Source of the DNA: Lates calcarifer
Taxonomy: Eukaryota > Chordata > Actinopteri > Centropomidae
Direction: 5' to 3'
NCBI RefSeq assembly: GCF_001640805.2
Contig: NC_066837.1
Location: 22,291,804-22,355,803 of the forward strand
Length of the DNA stretch: 64,000 nucleotides
Part shown: positions 58,141-64,000 of the stretch, piece after piece
Numbering within the stretch: the stretch's first letter is position 1
Layout: the number at the start of each line of letters is the position of its first letter
Notes under the pieces: generated by a model
Told to the model about the DNA's origin: nothing
The model's database searches: none
Seen by the model: the letters and a program-made list of their open reading frames with translations, nothing else
Position numbers and translations under genes: made by a program

Positions 58141-60071
58141 TTCACGCACACACACAGTGAGAACACAGGCACAGAGCATGCACACAGAGTAGGCTGGGGC
58201 AGGCTACATACCCTTCCAAACAAAAAAATTATAATTTGCACCCCTACTGTGCACATGTCATATAAACGCCATCTAACTATCCAAAACATGCTCATAGGCA
58301 AAAAGAGGGTACTCATGCGCGCATACTCATGCAGGATCTGACGCACATACACACACACACATACACCTCAGCAATATGGCAAGGTTAGTCATTGTAAAAG
58401 TGCGGATTAGTCGCAGTTTCACAAAGTTGTTTTTATTTGCCATTTAGTATTGGGATATTTTTGCCAGTCAAAGACACTTAATTTCACAGTGCAACACAGT
58501 ATGACAAACACTGACATTAGGGTCAAGACATATCATATGGGTGAGGTTAAAAAAAATGTCCATACAAAAAAGAAAAGGTAAAATAAAATAAAAAGTGCAA
58601 AAAAAACAACCTAACAGTCACTGAACATAGCATTAATTCAAAAAAAAAAAAATTGCGTTAATTGTGCGAATTTAAGTCCATTATATAAACAAAAATCATC
58701 AGTAGCAGCAAAATAAAAAAAAAGAAAAAAGAAAAAAATGGACCAGTTTTAAAACATTATAAAGATTACAATGACATTGCCAATCACTGTTTTACTTAAG
58801 ATATCAATATGGCATCAAATGGATATCAGTACGAATGTAGACATAAACACATACACACTCTCTCTTGCACAAGCATACACACACGCACACATACACAAAC
58901 ACTTGGTCACAGTTAACAGGTGCCAAGGACATTGCGGTGGGAGTCAAGTTTTTAGCTCGGTACCATATCAAAAACAATATAACATATTTCACACACTGTT
59001 AACACAGAATGCCGAAGTAAGGATTTACAAACTTGCACATGCACGCGCACACACACACACGTACACACACAAAACCTCAAAGAGACAACTAAGGATGTGA
59101 TTTTTTTCTTTCTACGATTTCCTCCCCTCTGGTGAGAAAACAAATGTGTTAGCCCTAATCCTCCCTTCCTAGAGGAATGGTTTCTGTGAAGCCACGAGGA
59201 AAAGACACTTGCTCTTTTTTTTTTCCTCTCGTTTGATCAGGTAGAAAATGTGACAGGAATATGTCTGATAGATGGATAGCTCTGTGAAGCAGCACTCTGG
59301 TCAAAATGAAGGTAGGAAACATAGATGCGGATAGCGAAGATTATTTTACAGATAAGTAGAATTCAGTGACTACAGATGAAGTAATTCATATTGAATCCTA
59401 TTCCCCGGAAAAGAAAGATATCACCCAGAAAATGAACAGAGGTTAGACACCTGTCTGTCTGTCCCTAACTACATGTAGTAGGTCTCAAAAAGTCTAAATA
59501 ATAGTGCCACCCACAGTCAGTTCCATGTACTGCATGTACAGCATGTGCAAGTGTATGTGTGTGAGTCTGTGTACGTTGGTCTGTCTCTGTCGGTCAAGCT
59601 ATCGGTTACTACTCTTAAGTTTAAGATTCCCATTAAAATCTCCACTGTCCCTGTCTTCCCAGCCAAAGTAACAGACCGTTCTGAAGCTCTTTTTTTTTCC
59701 CTGCCTTGTTATTGAGTTCCCCCATCTCTTTCCCTGAACTTTCTCTGTGCTGGTCTCTTTCCCTGCCTCCCTCTTTTCCAACTTGTCTATCCCTCCATCT
59801 CTCCTTCATGTCCTTCTCTCTCTGTCCCTCTCTATCTGTCCCTACCAGTTAGTTTTTTTTTCTGTGTCGGGTCCCTGCCTAGTTAATCTAGAGGTGTCCC
59901 CCTGTCCCTCCCTCCCACCCGCCCACCCTCCCTCTATGGACAAACACATAGGGCGTGGGGGCCGTCCGTCAGGGGGAGCGGCCAATAGCGTCCCTCTCCC
60001 TCCCCCCAGATCAGGGCAGTGCAATACACAGATGGATGAGTTTCCCATTCACCCTCCTCCTGCTGGCTCAC
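57123..60071 (-). other. tnpo2: Probable tnpo2 terminal 3' UTR exon
   Basis: Minus-strand AATAAA signals occur at 57319-57324, 57209-57214 and 57123-57128. Together with the 3' UTR intron at 60072-60176 they suggest a UTR of nearly 3 kb that contains CA tracts. The true end is not shown by the sequence alone. Confidence 0.4.
58112..58140. repeat. (CA)n microsatellite in the tnpo2 3' region
   Basis: A perfect CA tract is followed by interrupted CA units to about 58155. It lies in the presumed tnpo2 3' UTR. Confidence 0.9.
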
Positions 60072-60176
60072 CTGGGAGGATGGATAAAAGGAAGAGCAGA
60101 CACAATTAAGTTAAGTTCAGCATAAAACTTTGTATAACTGTGATTTTACTTTAAAAGATAGTGAGTGTGGGGTTAC
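60072..60176 (-). other. tnpo2: Small intron in the tnpo2 3' UTR
   Basis: Immediately after the stop codon (60199-60201) the minus strand reads CCCAAGAG then GTAACCCC (donor at 60176). After 105 nt it reaches a pyrimidine-rich CATCCTCCCAG acceptor (60072). The stop lies only about 22 nt upstream of the junction, too close to trigger nonsense-mediated decay by the usual 50-nt rule. Confidence 0.55.
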
Positions 60177-60198
60177 CTCTTGGGTGGGTGTAGAGAAT

Positions 60199-63654
<3,456 letters not shown>

Positions 63655-64000
63655 CTGGGACAAAAGAGACAGAGAGACAAAGAGAAATGTAAACACACAC
63701 CATCAACAGGCCTAAAATCTAAGAGGCTGTGTGCAAAAAGTTGACAACCAGCGGATTGAAAATGCCAAAAATTAGTGCATTTCTTGTGGCTATTTCACAA
63801 CAAAAACAACTACAACCTGAGCACTATAACTAAACAGAGGCACTAAAGTACATGTATGCACTGCTTCGTCTGAATCCTCCATATATGTGTAGGTAATATG
63901 AAACCAGTGCACGAGTGGTGGACCTCGCCACCAACTTTGAAAACTTTTATATGGAGAGGTAATTACAGAATGTAAATACAACATATCTGTTGATCAAAAA

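Overview
The window is vertebrate nuclear DNA, almost certainly from a percomorph teleost. Genes are split into many short GT-AG exons. The intergenic DNA and introns carry (TG)n/(AC)n microsatellites, a tRNA-derived SINE, Tc1/mariner and hAT relics, and foldback MITEs that I recognise from percomorph genomes. I reconstructed five protein-coding genes by joining exons and checking splice phases.

Layout. (1) 70-12925 (+): the 3' part of pkd1 (polycystin-1), 21 exons from TM1 and the PLAT domain to the stop; the rest of the gene lies to the left. (2) 16178-39241 (-): a complete tsc2 (tuberin) coding sequence, 41 coding exons, tail-to-tail with pkd1. (3) 42284-45951 (+): complete nthl1 (endonuclease III-like DNA glycosylase), head-to-head with tsc2. 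(4) 48354-54885 (+): complete nherf2/slc9a3r2 (two PDZ domains plus an ezrin-binding tail). (5) 60199-63654 (-): the 3' end of tnpo2 (transportin-2), which continues to the right. The block PKD1-TSC2-NTHL1-NHERF2 matches the human 16p13.3 order; tnpo2 does not belong to that human block.

How the genes relate. Pkd1 (a ciliary receptor/channel subunit) and tuberin (RhebGAP, brake on mTORC1) are functionally linked, and the human neighbours can be lost together. Nthl1 acts in base excision repair, Nherf2 scaffolds transporters to ezrin/actin, and transportin-2 imports nuclear proteins. No operon-like logic is implied. The shared features are the convergent pkd1/tsc2 3' ends, about 0.7 kb between their candidate poly(A) signals, and a divergent tsc2/nthl1 promoter region.

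Most notable observations. Six coding exons in four genes each carry exactly one apparent extra base: three in pkd1 and one each in tsc2, nthl1 and nherf2. This insertion-biased pattern is most simply explained by consensus error in the assembly, and it breaks naive gene prediction. Other points are a frame-preserving, stop-free 123-nt intron at the tuberin C-terminus, an hAT relic with a BED zinc-finger remnant in a tsc2 intron, a perfect CACGTG-containing hairpin in the pkd1 3' UTR, and long extra C-terminal tails on Pkd1 and Nthl1. I found no CRISPR array, bacterial-type system or convincing new gene family.
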